Shown here: piece after piece, positions 52,828 to 61,429 of the stretch | How the letters are laid out: each line of letters begins with the position of its first letter | How positions within the stretch are numbered: position 1 is the first letter of the stretch | From: Streptomyces formicae | Lineage (GTDB): Bacteria > Actinomycetota > Actinomycetes > Streptomycetales > Streptomycetaceae | Assembly: GCF_022647665.1 (NCBI RefSeq) | Contig: NZ_CP071872.1 | Location: 6,138,001 to 6,202,000 of the forward strand | Direction: 5' to 3' | DNA length: 64,000 nucleotides | Position numbers and translations under genes: made by a program | Notes under the pieces: model-generated | The model's input: the letters and a program-made list of their open reading frames with translations, nothing else | What the model was told of the DNA's origin: nothing | Databases searched by the model: none

Positions 52828-52889
52828 GAGCGCTCGGGGGCGGCGGGGTGGCGCGGTGACTATCGGAGGATTCCCTCGTTCTGCTGAAT

Positions 52890-54839
52890 GTGAGCACCCA
52901 GGGAACCCAGGAACTCGCCCCCGTCCCGGTCGATGTCGAGCAGGCGGAGGCCGCGCTCGTCGAGCACTACCCGCGCCTGGTGCGGATCGCGTATCTCGTG
53001 CTGCCGCCCTCGCTCGGCCGCAACCGGCGGGTGGTGACGGCGCATTCCGTGGTCCAGCGCTCGCTGCCGCGCGGCCGGGCGGCCCGGCCGGAGGCGGGCG
53101 CGCGGGTGCCCGCGCCGCGCGGGGCCGCCGCGCCGGGGTATGTGTTCGTGCGCGGGCGGGTGGTGCGCCAGGCACTGGAGGCGGGGCTTCCGCTCAGGTT
53201 CCGGGCCTGGCCGAAGCGGGCGCAGTTCCCGCCGCTGCTGCCGCAGGTGTGGGGGCTGCGGCTGTTCCCGCGGGCGGGCGGCGCCGATGAACTCGCCCTG
53301 GACCAGCGGCTGTCCGCGCTCTCCGGCCCGGTCCGTGCCGCGTACGTGCTGCGCGGCCTGGAGCAGCTGACCGGCGCGGAGGTACGGCAGGCCCTCGCCG
53401 CGGCCGGGGTCGCCGACCCGCGCGGGGCGCTCGCCGAGGCGGACCGGGTCGAGGCGACGGAGGGCAGGAGCGCGGCCGCGCTGCTGCACTCCCCCGAGTT
53501 CGACCCGTGCTCTCTCCAGGCCCGGCCCACGGATCTGATGCGCCGCCGCCAGCATGCCAAGGCCGCGCTCGCGGCAGCCGCCGCCCTGCTGGTGTGCGGC
53601 ACCCTGCTGGGGCTGCCCGGCGAGGGCTGGGGCCCGGACGGCGCGGCGGCCCCGTCGTACGCGCGCAACCCGGCGGCCGAAGCGGCCCTGGACCCGCGGC
53701 GGTTGCACCGTGTCGCACCCATGGCCTGGCACAGCTCCGCGCGCACGGACTTCTCGGTGTGGCCCGCGCGCGGGGAGCTGACCGGCGACCGTGCGCTGCT
53801 GCGGCGGGCGCTCGCCGTCTGGGCGCGGCCGGGCAGCCGGGTGCGGACGTCGGCGACGCCCGGCACCCCGCCGGGGCCGCCGATGGACGCCCCGCAGCTG
53901 CTGTTCGCGGGCGCGGTCGACCGGTCGCGGGTGGTGGTGTTCCACGACGGGCTGCGGATCGTGCGGTACGCCGAGCCCGGCGACGGTTCGACGACGGTGG
54001 CGGCCCTCGACTTCGCCCGGGTCGACGGGGCCGACGCGGCGTCGTCCGGGGCGCTGGTGGTGGGCCGCGGGCACGGGAACGTCCGCTATCTGACGGCCCC
54101 TTGGGTGAGCGGTGCCGTCGTGCGCGATCTGCTCGAACCGGCGGGGACCGCGCGGCCGCTGCGGCGTGACGGGCACGGGGTGACCGATCCCGTGCCCAGC
54201 CCGGCCCAGGCCCGCACATGCCGCTCCTGGGAGGCGCTGGAGCTGCGGGACGCCACCGGTTCCGCCGCCCGGCTGGTGACCGACCTGGGTGAACTCGCCC
54301 CGGTGCGGCTGACCTGGGGCCCGCCGGCCGAGCCCGCCGATGTCTCGACCGGGGCGGCCCGCACGGCGTGGGCGCGGACGGCCTGTCTGCTGCCGGCGGT
54401 GCGCGCGCATGGTGTGCGCACCGTCAACTCCTGGGAGTACGCCCGTCAGCGCCTCCCCGAGGGGAACGGCACCGCGGCCTGGCTGTGCACCCGCGCGGAG
54501 ACCTGGCGGGGCACGGGCAGCCGCACCCTCGCCCAGTTCCAGCCCCCGTCGTCCCGTCCCCCCGCCACCGCCCAGGGGGCGATCGCGGCCCGCTCCGAGA
54601 CCGCCCCGTCCTGCGGCCGCCGCGACCCGCGCGTGCTGGCGGGCGTGCTGTGGAAGTCCCGCGCCGGCCGCTGGTACGTCCTTGCCGCGGGCAGCGGCCA
54701 GTTCACCTCCCTGACCACCTCCGGCGGTGTCAGCGGCACCTCCGACGGCAACCTCCTGGCGGTCCGTGCCACACAGGGTGCCCGGGCGCAGCTGCACGGG
54801 CGGCTGGAGGACGGCACGAGGGTGGGCGCACTGCGGTAG
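52890..54839 (+). CDS. Membrane-anchored protein with degenerate sigma-factor-like N-terminus
   Basis: A 649-residue protein. The first 210 residues resemble the helices of an ECF sigma factor in weakened form (LVEHYPRLVRIAYLVLP at the region 2 position, SALSGPVRAAYVLRGLEQLTGAEVRQALAAAG at the region 4 position, given here in parts). One transmembrane helix follows (AALAAAAALLVCGTLLG, about 231-247), then a 400-residue external domain with several cysteines (TCRSWEAL, ACLLPA, SCGRRD) and many beta strands. The best Shine-Dalgarno, GGAGGA at 52865-52870, is about 20 bases before the GTG at 52890, so CTG at 52881 is an alternative start. Function unknown; the architecture suggests a former sigma factor turned membrane protein. 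Confidence 0.8.
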   Translation: MSTQGTQELAPVPVDVEQAEAALVEHYPRLVRIAYLVLPPSLGRNRRVVTAHSVVQRSLPRGRAARPEAGARVPAPRGAAAPGYVFVRGRVVRQALEAGLPLRFRAWPKRAQFPPLLPQVWGLRLFPRAGGADELALDQRLSALSGPVRAAYVLRGLEQLTGAEVRQALAAAGVADPRGALAEADRVEATEGRSAAALLHSPEFDPCSLQARPTDLMRRRQHAKAALAAAAALLVCGTLLGLPGEGWGPDGAAAPSYARNPAAEAALDPRRLHRVAPMAWHSSARTDFSVWPARGELTGDRALLRRALAVWARPGSRVRTSATPGTPPGPPMDAPQLLFAGAVDRSRVVVFHDGLRIVRYAEPGDGSTTVAALDFARVDGADAASSGALVVGRGHGNVRYLTAPWVSGAVVRDLLEPAGTARPLRRDGHGVTDPVPSPAQARTCRSWEALELRDATGSAARLVTDLGELAPVRLTWGPPAEPADVSTGAARTAWARTACLLPAVRAHGVRTVNSWEYARQRLPEGNGTAAWLCTRAETWRGTGSRTLAQFQPPSSRPPATAQGAIAARSETAPSCGRRDPRVLAGVLWKSRAGRWYVLAAGSGQFTSLTTSGGVSGTSDGNLLAVRATQGARAQLHGRLEDGTRVGALR

Positions 54840-54930
54840 GGGCCCGGGGCCGGGGCGGCTCCCCGGAGCACGGCCGATTCCCTGCTGCACGCCTCTGTTC
54901 CCGCGCCGTACCCCCCAGTACATTGACGGC

Positions 54931-55860
54931 ATGTCTAATACGCAGCAGAGGCAGCACGCGCGGCCTGCTCCCGCCGCGATCGCGTCCGAGCACACCCCGC
55001 TCAAGGCCCGCAAGGTCGCCTTCGCCTGGGAGGGCACCCCGCTCCACTGGATCCCCGGCGACCCGTTCGCGACCCACACCATCAATGTGCTGCATCTGCT
55101 GCTCCCGGCCGGCGAGCGCTGGTTCGTCCATGTCTACAAGCAGGTTCTGCCGCTCATCCGCGACGACCGGCTGCGCGAGGACGTGATGGGGTTCATCGGC
55201 CAGGAGGCCGTGCACTCGCAGGCGCACGACGACGTGCTGCCGCATCTCAGGGAGCAGGGGCTCGACCCGACGCCGTACACGGCGCAGGTGGACTGGTTCT
55301 TCGAGAAGCTGCTCGGCGACCGGACACTGCCGCCCGGCAAGCCGCGTGCGTGGTGGCTCAAGGAACGCGTCGCGCTGATCGCCGCGATCGAGCACTACAC
55401 GGCCTTCCTCGGCGACTGGGTGCTCAACGCCGAAGAGCTGGACCGGCGCGGCGCCGATCCGATGATGCTCGATCTGCTGCGCTGGCACGGTGCGGAGGAG
55501 GTCGAGCACCGCTCGGTCGCCTTCGACCTCTTCCTGCACGTCGACGGCAGCTACCGGCGCCGCGTCCGCACCTGGGCCGCGGCCTTCTCCGCGCTCGTCT
55601 TCCTCTGGCAGCGCGGGGCCCGCTTCTTCATGGAGAACGACCCCTCGCTGACCGACGGGAAGGCGAGCTTCGGCCAGTTCTACCGGGCGGGGAGCCGGGG
55701 CGTGCTGCCGTCGACCCCGGCGATGCTGCGCTCGATCCCGCGGTATCTGAGCCGTACGTACCACCCGAGCCAGGAGGGCAGCACGGCCCAGGCCGTCGCC
55801 TACCTCGCGAACTCGCCCGGCGCGAACGGCCTGGCCGACGGCCGGAACGGGGGCCGCTGA
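54931..55860 (+). CDS. Metal-dependent hydrolase (PF10118 family)
   Basis: A 309-residue protein of the predicted metal-dependent hydrolase family that resembles ferritin-like diiron enzymes. Conserved segments are ERWFVHVYKQVLPLI, GFIGQEAVHSQAHD, AAIEHYTAFLGDWVL and WHGAEEVEHRSVAFD, which supply E-x-x-H type ligands in paired helices. The following gene, one base after its stop, encodes a 2Fe-2S reductase, so the two probably form an oxygenase/desaturase-like pair. ATG at 54931 is chosen because the conserved region begins soon after; the long upstream frame lies in the previous gene. Confidence 0.9.
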   Translation: MSNTQQRQHARPAPAAIASEHTPLKARKVAFAWEGTPLHWIPGDPFATHTINVLHLLLPAGERWFVHVYKQVLPLIRDDRLREDVMGFIGQEAVHSQAHDDVLPHLREQGLDPTPYTAQVDWFFEKLLGDRTLPPGKPRAWWLKERVALIAAIEHYTAFLGDWVLNAEELDRRGADPMMLDLLRWHGAEEVEHRSVAFDLFLHVDGSYRRRVRTWAAAFSALVFLWQRGARFFMENDPSLTDGKASFGQFYRAGSRGVLPSTPAMLRSIPRYLSRTYHPSQEGSTAQAVAYLANSPGANGLADGRNGGR

Positions 55861-55861
55861 C

Positions 55862-56914
55862 ATGCCCCGTGCCCGCACCGTCGTCCTCCTCGCCGGCGCC
55901 GCGCTCCTCGCCCGGGGCACCCGGCGGGCGATGCGCCGCCGGATCGGGGCGTCCCCGCTGTGGCCGATGCCCGCGCTGGAGGAGCCGGTGTCCGGTCAGG
56001 GCCACCGCGCCCGCCGCGGCCCGTCCGCGCACCGGGTCCTGGTCACCGAGCGCACCTCCCCCGCCGAAGGCGTCGTCCAGCTCCGGCTGGAGGGCCCCGA
56101 CCTGCCGCCGTGGGAGCCGGGCGCGCACATCGACGTCGTGCTGCCCTCGGGGCTCGTACGGCAGTACTCGCTCTGCGGCGACCCCGCGGACGCGGGGACG
56201 TACACGATCGCCACCCGCCTCGTCGACGACGGCCGCGGCGGCTCGCGCGAAGTCCATGAACAGCTGCACGAGGGCGCGGAAATCGAGATCCGCGGCCCGC
56301 GCAACCGCTTCCCGCTCACCGATGCCCCCGCGTACGTCTTCGTGGCCGGCGGCATCGGCATCACGCCCGTCCTGCCGATGGTGCGGGCCGTGCACGCGGC
56401 GGGCACCGCTCGGTGGCGGATGGTGTACTGCGGGCGGGACCGCGCCACCATGCCGTACGCCGACGAGGCCGGGAAGCTGGGCGCCGAGGTCACCTCCGGC
56501 CGCCCCGACCTCGGCTTCCTGGCCGGCGTGCCCGCCGGGACGGCGGTCTACTGCTGCGGCCCGCAAGGGCTGATGGACGCGGTCGCCGAGGCCCTCCCCG
56601 AGGGCCGGGAGCTGCGTGTGGAGCGGTTCACCGCCGCGGCCGCGGCCCCCGGCGGCGCCTTCGAGGTGGAACTGCGCCGCTCCGGCCGTACGCTCACCGT
56701 CCCCGCGGACCGCTCGGTCCTCGCCGCCGTGCGCGACGAGCTCCCGAACGTGCCGTACTCCTGCCGGCAGGGCTTCTGCGGCACCTGCCGACAGCGGGTC
56801 CTGGAAGGCGAGATCGACCACCGCGACGAGCTGCTCACGGACGCGGAACGGGACGGTTCGATGCTGATCTGCGTCTCACGGTGCCTCGGCGAGCGCCTCG
56901 TGCTCGACCTCTAG
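55862..56914 (+). CDS. Ferredoxin-NAD(P)H reductase with C-terminal 2Fe-2S domain
   Basis: A 350-residue oxidoreductase of the phthalate-dioxygenase-reductase/vanillate-demethylase type: FMN/FAD domain (HIDVVLPSGLVRQYSLCGDP), NAD(P) domain (FVAGGIGITPVLPMV, YCCGPQGLMD) and a C-terminal plant-type 2Fe-2S domain (CRQGFCGTCRQRVL plus a later Cys in MLICVSRC). A short hydrophobic N-terminus (VVLLAGAALLARG) may associate it with the membrane. Electron donor to the preceding PF10118 protein is the obvious hypothesis from the one-base gap. Confidence 0.92.
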   Translation: MPRARTVVLLAGAALLARGTRRAMRRRIGASPLWPMPALEEPVSGQGHRARRGPSAHRVLVTERTSPAEGVVQLRLEGPDLPPWEPGAHIDVVLPSGLVRQYSLCGDPADAGTYTIATRLVDDGRGGSREVHEQLHEGAEIEIRGPRNRFPLTDAPAYVFVAGGIGITPVLPMVRAVHAAGTARWRMVYCGRDRATMPYADEAGKLGAEVTSGRPDLGFLAGVPAGTAVYCCGPQGLMDAVAEALPEGRELRVERFTAAAAAPGGAFEVELRRSGRTLTVPADRSVLAAVRDELPNVPYSCRQGFCGTCRQRVLEGEIDHRDELLTDAERDGSMLICVSRCLGERLVLDL

Positions 56915-57297
56915 GGAGTGTCTCGAACCACACGCTGCGCAAGGCGACCGCTCCCCATGTGTCTGAGGGCACGTCATAAGTGACTACAGCGCGGGCCGGG
57001 CTCGGGAAGGAGTCTTCGAGCATGGGGGAGCGTGCGACCAGAACGTTCCCGGCGGGGCCGGAGTAGTACCAGGCGGGGCCCCGGAGGAGGGAACCACAAA
57101 GGCCTTCCGGAAGCTCGGGATCACCGACGCCGAGCCTGTAGGCAACGCCAGGACGAGCACGACGATCCCCAGGCGCGACATCAGGCGCTCCACGAGTCAC
57201 TCATGAACGCCCCTCTCGGTCGCGCTGCTGTGGTGGGCGGGGCGGTGGCGTCATGCCGCCATTCAAGCGATCCCCCAGCCCACGGGCATCGGCTGTA
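56915..57297. other. Intergenic region with no supported gene
   Basis: Short open frames exist on both strands (for example 56984-57193 on the minus strand) but none shows family similarity or consistent codon bias. This is the left edge of the accessory locus at 57.3-64 kb and may contain the junction. Confidence 0.5.
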
Positions 57298-58689
57298 TCA
57301 GGCCGGCGGTGTCATGGCGGCGAGGGCACGGGCGACGGCTTCCAGGCCAAGCGCGTTCGCTCCCTTGACGAGGACCACGTCCCCGGGCTGGAGTTGGGCG
57401 TCGACGTGGCCGGCAAGGCCGGTGGCCAGGTCGGCGCTGGTGGCTTCCAAGCCACTGTTCCGGATCGTGCTGATCATGTGCTGGGCATGGTGTCCGCCGA
57501 CTCCGATGGTGCGGTGGACTCCGGTGGTGACGACCTTGTGTGCGACCTTGTCGTGCCAGTCGAATGCGTCGTCGCCGAGTTCGGCCATCTCACCGAGGAT
57601 CGCGACGCGACGGCGTTCGGCTCCGGCGATGTCGGCGAGGGCTTCCAGAGCGGCGAGGACGGATTCCGGGCTGGCGTTGAAGGCGTCGTTGATGATGGTG
57701 ACGCCGTCGTGGGCACGCACGCTGACTTCCATGCGCCCCCCGGAGGACAGTTCGGCGGTTTCCAGACCGCGGACGATGCGGCCGAAGGGGATCCCGGCGC
57801 CGATGGCGGTAGCTGCTGCCGCAAGGGCATTGGTGACGTTGTGCCGACCGTAGATGTGGCTGAGCGCCACGATCTCTTCCCGGTCGGCGTGCCGAAGAAC
57901 GAAGGTGGGGTGGCCGTCGGGACAGACCCTGACGTCGCTTGCCTGGACCTCGCAGGTGTCGGTGGTTCCGAAAGTGATGACCCGGGCCATGGTCTCGCGG
58001 GCCATCGGGGCGACGAGCGCATCGTCCGCGTTGACGACGGCGACGCCATGCTCGGGCAGGGTGTGGACGATTTCGGCTTTGGCGTCGGCGATGGCTTGCT
58101 GGCTGCCGAACTCGCCGACGTGTGCGGAGCCGATGCCGAGGACAGTGGCGATTCGGGGGCGAACCATCTGGCACAGGGAGGCGATATGGCCCTTGCCCCG
58201 GGCGCCCATCTCCAGCAGGAGATAACGGCTGGTCGGCTCCACCCGGGAGACGGTGACGGGGAAGCCGATCTCATTGTTGAACGAGCGGGCGTTGGCGACG
58301 GTCGGACCGTCGAGCGCGAGCACGTTCTCGAGGATGTCCTTGGTGGAGGGCTTGCCCGCTGATCCGGTGAGCGCGATGACCGTGCCGGTGTACTCCTCGG
58401 CGACGGCGTGGGCGATCTGCCCCATCGCGTCCAGCACGTCGCGCACGACGATCGCGGGTGCGTCAACCTGCCGGTCGGCGAGAACGGCAATGGCGCCGTC
58501 GGTGACAGCCTGGCCTGCGAAGTCGTGCCCGTCGAGGCTGCGGCCTTTCAGGCACGCGAACAGTCCGCCAGGTGCGATGTCGCGGGAGTCGAACGAGATC
58601 GGCGCGGTGACCAGGGCGTTTGCGTCCGGGACGCGGTGCAGTCGGCCCTGGGAGACCTGGGCGATGGCGGCGAGGGTCAGGGGGATCAT
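57298..58689 (-). CDS. MurF-like ligase with altered P-loop
   Basis: A 463-residue Mur ligase of the UDP-MurNAc-tripeptide D-Ala-D-Ala ligase type: N-domain with ISFDSRDIAPGGLFACLKG, the central ATPase domain, YGRHNVTNALAAAATA and the C-domain with VTIINDAFNASPESVLAAL and VLVKGANALGLEAV. The nucleotide loop reads TGSAGKPSTKD: position 114, normally Thr or Ser after the essential Lys 113, is Pro (CCC at 58348-58350, one base from ACC). This should harm ATP use unless compensated. The housekeeping MurF of the dcw cluster would be elsewhere, so this is a paralogue working with the Ddl-like and C39-like proteins upstream. Start overlaps the preceding stop. Confidence 0.9.
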   Translation of the reverse strand: MIPLTLAAIAQVSQGRLHRVPDANALVTAPISFDSRDIAPGGLFACLKGRSLDGHDFAGQAVTDGAIAVLADRQVDAPAIVVRDVLDAMGQIAHAVAEEYTGTVIALTGSAGKPSTKDILENVLALDGPTVANARSFNNEIGFPVTVSRVEPTSRYLLLEMGARGKGHIASLCQMVRPRIATVLGIGSAHVGEFGSQQAIADAKAEIVHTLPEHGVAVVNADDALVAPMARETMARVITFGTTDTCEVQASDVRVCPDGHPTFVLRHADREEIVALSHIYGRHNVTNALAAAATAIGAGIPFGRIVRGLETAELSSGGRMEVSVRAHDGVTIINDAFNASPESVLAALEALADIAGAERRRVAILGEMAELGDDAFDWHDKVAHKVVTTGVHRTIGVGGHHAQHMISTIRNSGLEATSADLATGLAGHVDAQLQPGDVVLVKGANALGLEAVARALAAMTPPA

Positions 58690-59327
58690 GAGGCTCCTTG
58701 CGCGGTGGCACCCAGGACGACTCCTCGTCCGGCGTAGAAGCGGTCGAGGTCCGTCCAGGGCACGGTGTGGAACTCCTGCGAGTGCCCAGGCAGGCCGGAC
58801 GGGTTGTGCAGTACGACTCCGTCGGGGCCGGATCCGACGGCGAGCACCAGGTGCCCGCCGCGTCCCCCCGGGGCTGGATCAAGGGTGCGGATGGTCTTGT
58901 GAACGGACAGCAGCACCAGATTCCCCCGGGCGACCTCGGCGTCGATCTCCTCGGCCGCCAGTTCGGGCCGCGGCTCGGCGTGCAGGCCCCAGCGGTGGGT
59001 GACCCAGTCGGCGAAGGGGGCGTAGATCAGTCCCTTCACCGTGGTCTCGCCGGTGCGAACGTATGCGCCCGCGGCGAGGGCCTCGCGGAGCAGCGGTAGG
59101 GACGGCGGTAGTGGATGGCCCCAGAAGTCCAGGGCCATCCGAAGGCAGGCCATGCCGCACATGCGCGGCGCCCAGAACGCGTACTCCGCGCGGCTGCCGG
59201 CGCCGGACTTCTGCCAGAGCGGGTCGTCGGCCGCCGACCTGGCACCGGTGATGAATTCGGGTACCAGGTCGGCGGACTCCCACTGCGAGTAGTACGGGAC
59301 ACGGTGCATGGTCATGGAGCCACTCAT
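58686..59327 (-). CDS. C39-like cysteine peptidase-family protein
   Basis: A 213-residue protein with the papain-like C39 pattern: YYSQWESADL near the N-terminus, catalytic-type Cys in RMCGMACLRMALDFWG, His in GRGGHLVLAVG and Asn/Asp-type residue in VLHNPSGLPGHS. No ABC transporter is fused, so it is not a bacteriocin exporter. The gene overlaps the MurF-like gene by 4 bp and follows the Ddl-like gene by 14 bp. It could trim or transfer a peptide product made by the two ligases. Confidence 0.85.
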   Translation of the reverse strand: MSGSMTMHRVPYYSQWESADLVPEFITGARSAADDPLWQKSGAGSRAEYAFWAPRMCGMACLRMALDFWGHPLPPSLPLLREALAAGAYVRTGETTVKGLIYAPFADWVTHRWGLHAEPRPELAAEEIDAEVARGNLVLLSVHKTIRTLDPAPGGRGGHLVLAVGSGPDGVVLHNPSGLPGHSQEFHTVPWTDLDRFYAGRGVVLGATAQGAS

Positions 59328-59341
59328 GGCCCCACAGTCTG

Positions 59342-60307
59342 CTACGGCACGTACGCGGACTTCGTGAACGCCGTGTCCAACACGTGCACAATCAGCTCCT
59401 CGTACGAGATGTCCGCCGCTCGGACCATCGTGGCGAGGTTCCCGAACTCGGACAGGCCGGGCACGGTGTTGATTTCCAGGACGGGCGTGCGGCCGCTCGG
59501 GGAGACCAGGAAGTCCACGCGGGAGACGCCGTGCGCGCCGACGAGCCGGTGGACCCGCAGGGCAATGCTCCTCATCTGCGTGGCGATCAGGTCCGGCAGC
59601 ACGGCCGGGCAGGTCTCACGGCGAAGCGAGAGATCGTGCTTGGCCTCGTAGTCGTAGAACTCCCGGTCCGTCTCCACGGTGTGGATCGGCAGGGTGGTCA
59701 GCTCGCCGCCGATCTCCAGGACGCCGACGGTGGCGGGAGTGCCCGGAATGAACTCCTCGACCAGGTATTCGGTGTAGGGCTGCTCCCGGTTCCTCTCGAG
59801 GAGCGCCGCAAGCTCGGTCGCGTTGCGGGCGATGCCTGCTTCCAGGCTGCCGCCGCCGGAGGCGGGCTTGAGGAAGACAGGGAAGCCGAGCGACATCGTG
59901 ACGGAGGTGACCGTGGTGGCCGTGGAGTGGTTGGGATGAATCTCCAGCCACTGCGGCGTATCAATCACCGCGCCCCGCACGGCGGTCTTGAAGGTGGGTT
60001 TGTGCATGCCGACGGCGGAGGCCTTCACGCCCGAGCCGGTGTAGGGGATACCGAGCGTGTCGAGGGCACCCTGGATCTTGCCGTCCTCGCCGCCCAGGCC
60101 GTGCGAGGCGAGCAGAGCCACGTCGATCCGGCCCTTCAGGCCAGTGAGATCCAGGCCGGTCAGGTCGATGAGCTGCGCGTTGAGTCCCTGGACGGTCAGG
60201 GCCTTGCAGGCCGCCTCGGCGGAAGTGACCGAGCCGGATCGCTCAGGCGAGTCGCCGCCGAACAGGACGCCGATGCGCAGGCCGGAGTGGTCTCGGGTGT
60301 TGGACAT
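59342..60307 (-). CDS. D-Ala-D-Ala ligase-like ATP-grasp enzyme
   Basis: A 321-residue ATP-grasp ligase related to Ddl. The N-terminus RIGVLFGGDSPERSGSVTSA is the family motif, with FPVFLKPASGGGSLEAGIA (ATP-binding Lys and glycine loop), EYLVEEFIPGTPATVGVLEI and the metal-binding VSRVDFLVSP and PVLEINTVPGLSE. It probably joins two amino acids or an amino acid to a peptide; substrate identity cannot be read from sequence. ATG at 60307 is chosen for its GAGGGAG site; the longer in-frame extension to 60577 lacks coding bias. It heads a three-gene set with the C39-like and MurF-like genes. Confidence 0.9.
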   Translation of the reverse strand: MSNTRDHSGLRIGVLFGGDSPERSGSVTSAEAACKALTVQGLNAQLIDLTGLDLTGLKGRIDVALLASHGLGGEDGKIQGALDTLGIPYTGSGVKASAVGMHKPTFKTAVRGAVIDTPQWLEIHPNHSTATTVTSVTMSLGFPVFLKPASGGGSLEAGIARNATELAALLERNREQPYTEYLVEEFIPGTPATVGVLEIGGELTTLPIHTVETDREFYDYEAKHDLSLRRETCPAVLPDLIATQMRSIALRVHRLVGAHGVSRVDFLVSPSGRTPVLEINTVPGLSEFGNLATMVRAADISYEELIVHVLDTAFTKSAYVP

Positions 60308-60658
60308 GTACGCTCCCTCAGGATTGGGGTGTTCTCCAGTCGAGGGCGTCCCGGCGCGGGTGCCGTGCCCGCACTTCGCTGTCCAGGCCAGCGGGCCGCT
60401 TACCCCGCTCCGGGATGCCGTGTGCACCGCTCGACGAACCAGTTCCGTATTCCGGAACACCGAGTGGCGGTCTATGAGCCAGCCATTTGTTTGCGGACAC
60501 ATCCGCGGACGCATGACGCGAACTGGGCTTCGTCCAGCGCGACGAGCAGCGCCATGGGATGTGCCAGGGGCCGGCACGGGTAGGGGCAGGCGATGCCCAG
60601 CAGGAGTTTCAGTCCGCGGCAGAGCCAGGCCCGAGTCCCGACGGTCATGCCGTCATGG

Positions 60659-60862
60659 TCAACGCGATGTCGGAAGAGCCCTCAGAAGAGCCCGGTAGGA
60701 GGCGACGATCTTCCCGTCTGGAAGCAGTCCCCCAGTGTCGTCGAACTGCAGCACGCCATTGCACAGGAGTGCCCAGCCCTGTTCGAAGTGGTGGGACACA
60801 ACGCGGGCGGCTTGCCTGTCCGCCGAATCCGCTGACGGGCAAGGGGGCTGGTGTCGGCAATC
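60659..60862 (-). pseudogene. DUF5999 gene with destroyed start codon
   Basis: The minus strand encodes CRHQPPCPSADSADRQAARVV, then FEQGWALLCNGVLQFDDTGGLLPDGKIVASYRALL, a close match to the short actinobacterial DUF5999 family, which normally starts MCxHxPPCP. Here the base sequence is AAGGATTGCCGACAC where AAGGATGTGCCGACAC would give Met-Cys; one missing G removes the start and an in-frame TGA lies five codons upstream. A CTG could serve as weak start. Confidence 0.65.
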
Positions 60863-60874
60863 CTTGGGCAGCGG

Positions 60875-61128
60875 TCACAGCACGCCTCCAGCCGCGAACT
60901 CCGCGCCGAGGTCGACGATGGTGCAGCCGACCAGACACAGGATGGACTGGGCAGCGAGCAGCCACGGCAGCAGCGCATCCTCCAGGCCACGGTCGGTGGG
61001 CAGCTCGTCCACGAAGGCGATCCCGCCCACTCGCGGCCGGATGATCACCGGGGCCTCGATGACGGCCTCGCCGGTCCACGCGGCCATCCACTCCGCACAA
61101 CGCCGAGGAACAGTTGCAGGGCGTTCAC
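60875..61128 (-). pseudogene. Small hypothetical gene with a frameshift
   Basis: GTG at 61128 overlaps the TGA of the 26-residue gene (GTGA). The first codons give VNALQLFLG, then the frame continues only to 61045. One frame over, RRCAEWMAAWTGEAVIEAP, then RPRVGGIAFVDELPTDRG and LLPWLLAAQSILCLVGCTI run to a TGA at 60875. One base missing near 61100 explains both. Restored length is about 84 residues. Family not recognised. Confidence 0.5.
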
Positions 61129-61205
61129 GGTCGTTGTCGCCACTTCGGGCCGAAGAGCACGAGAAGGCCGAACGCGGCAACCACGCCTAAGCCGATGATC
61201 GTCAC
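61125..61205 (-). CDS. 26-residue single-helix membrane peptide
   Basis: GTG at 61205 overlaps the stop of the 75-residue gene and its own TGA overlaps the next GTG, both as GTGA. The peptide has one hydrophobic stretch (TIIGLGVVAAFGLLVLFG) and a basic end (PKWRQRP). It is too short for usual gene finders. The precise overlaps on both sides support translation. Confidence 0.5.
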   Translation of the reverse strand: MTIIGLGVVAAFGLLVLFGPKWRQRP

Positions 61206-61429
61206 GTCTCGGGCTCCTCACGCATGAGTGCGTGGTGGAGGTGCCGCCACGTCTGGGGAGCGTTCGGCACGTGGAACAGGCCGGGCGGACGCTCCTCCAT
61301 CCGCGTGGCGTGCTGCGCATCCAGCTCCCCGCGGGCCTGCCCAGGCGTGCGGATGGGCGGGGGCGCCAGAGCCGACACGGAGCCGACCGGGATGATCCGG
61401 GGCGGGCTGTTGCGGTGTTCCTCAAGCAT
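61202..61429 (-). CDS. Small hypothetical protein (75 aa)
   Basis: A 75-residue Pro/Arg-rich protein that begins MLEEHRNSPPRIIPVGSVSA and ends with a helical segment (WRHLHHALMREEPET). It is the first gene of the minus-strand series leading to the Ddl-like, C39-like and MurF-like genes, divergent from the XRE regulator. GAGGACTC lies upstream of the ATG. No family recognised. Confidence 0.6.
   Translation of the reverse strand: MLEEHRNSPPRIIPVGSVSALAPPPIRTPGQARGELDAQHATRMEERPPGLFHVPNAPQTWRHLHHALMREEPET

Noticed and set aside
56984..57193. A 69-residue minus-strand frame with a hydrophobic start
   Set aside because: No family similarity, no good ribosome binding site, and codon bias is inconsistent.
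60318..60500. A 60-residue minus-strand frame directly before the Ddl-like gene, as a peptide precursor
   Set aside because: Third-position GC is low for this genome, no ribosome binding site is clear and no leader/core pattern is seen. Its stop overlaps the ligase ribosome binding site, so it is noted only.
59384..60583. A 399-residue plus-strand open frame
   Set aside because: Antisense to the ATP-grasp ligase, whose motifs are unmistakable on the minus strand.
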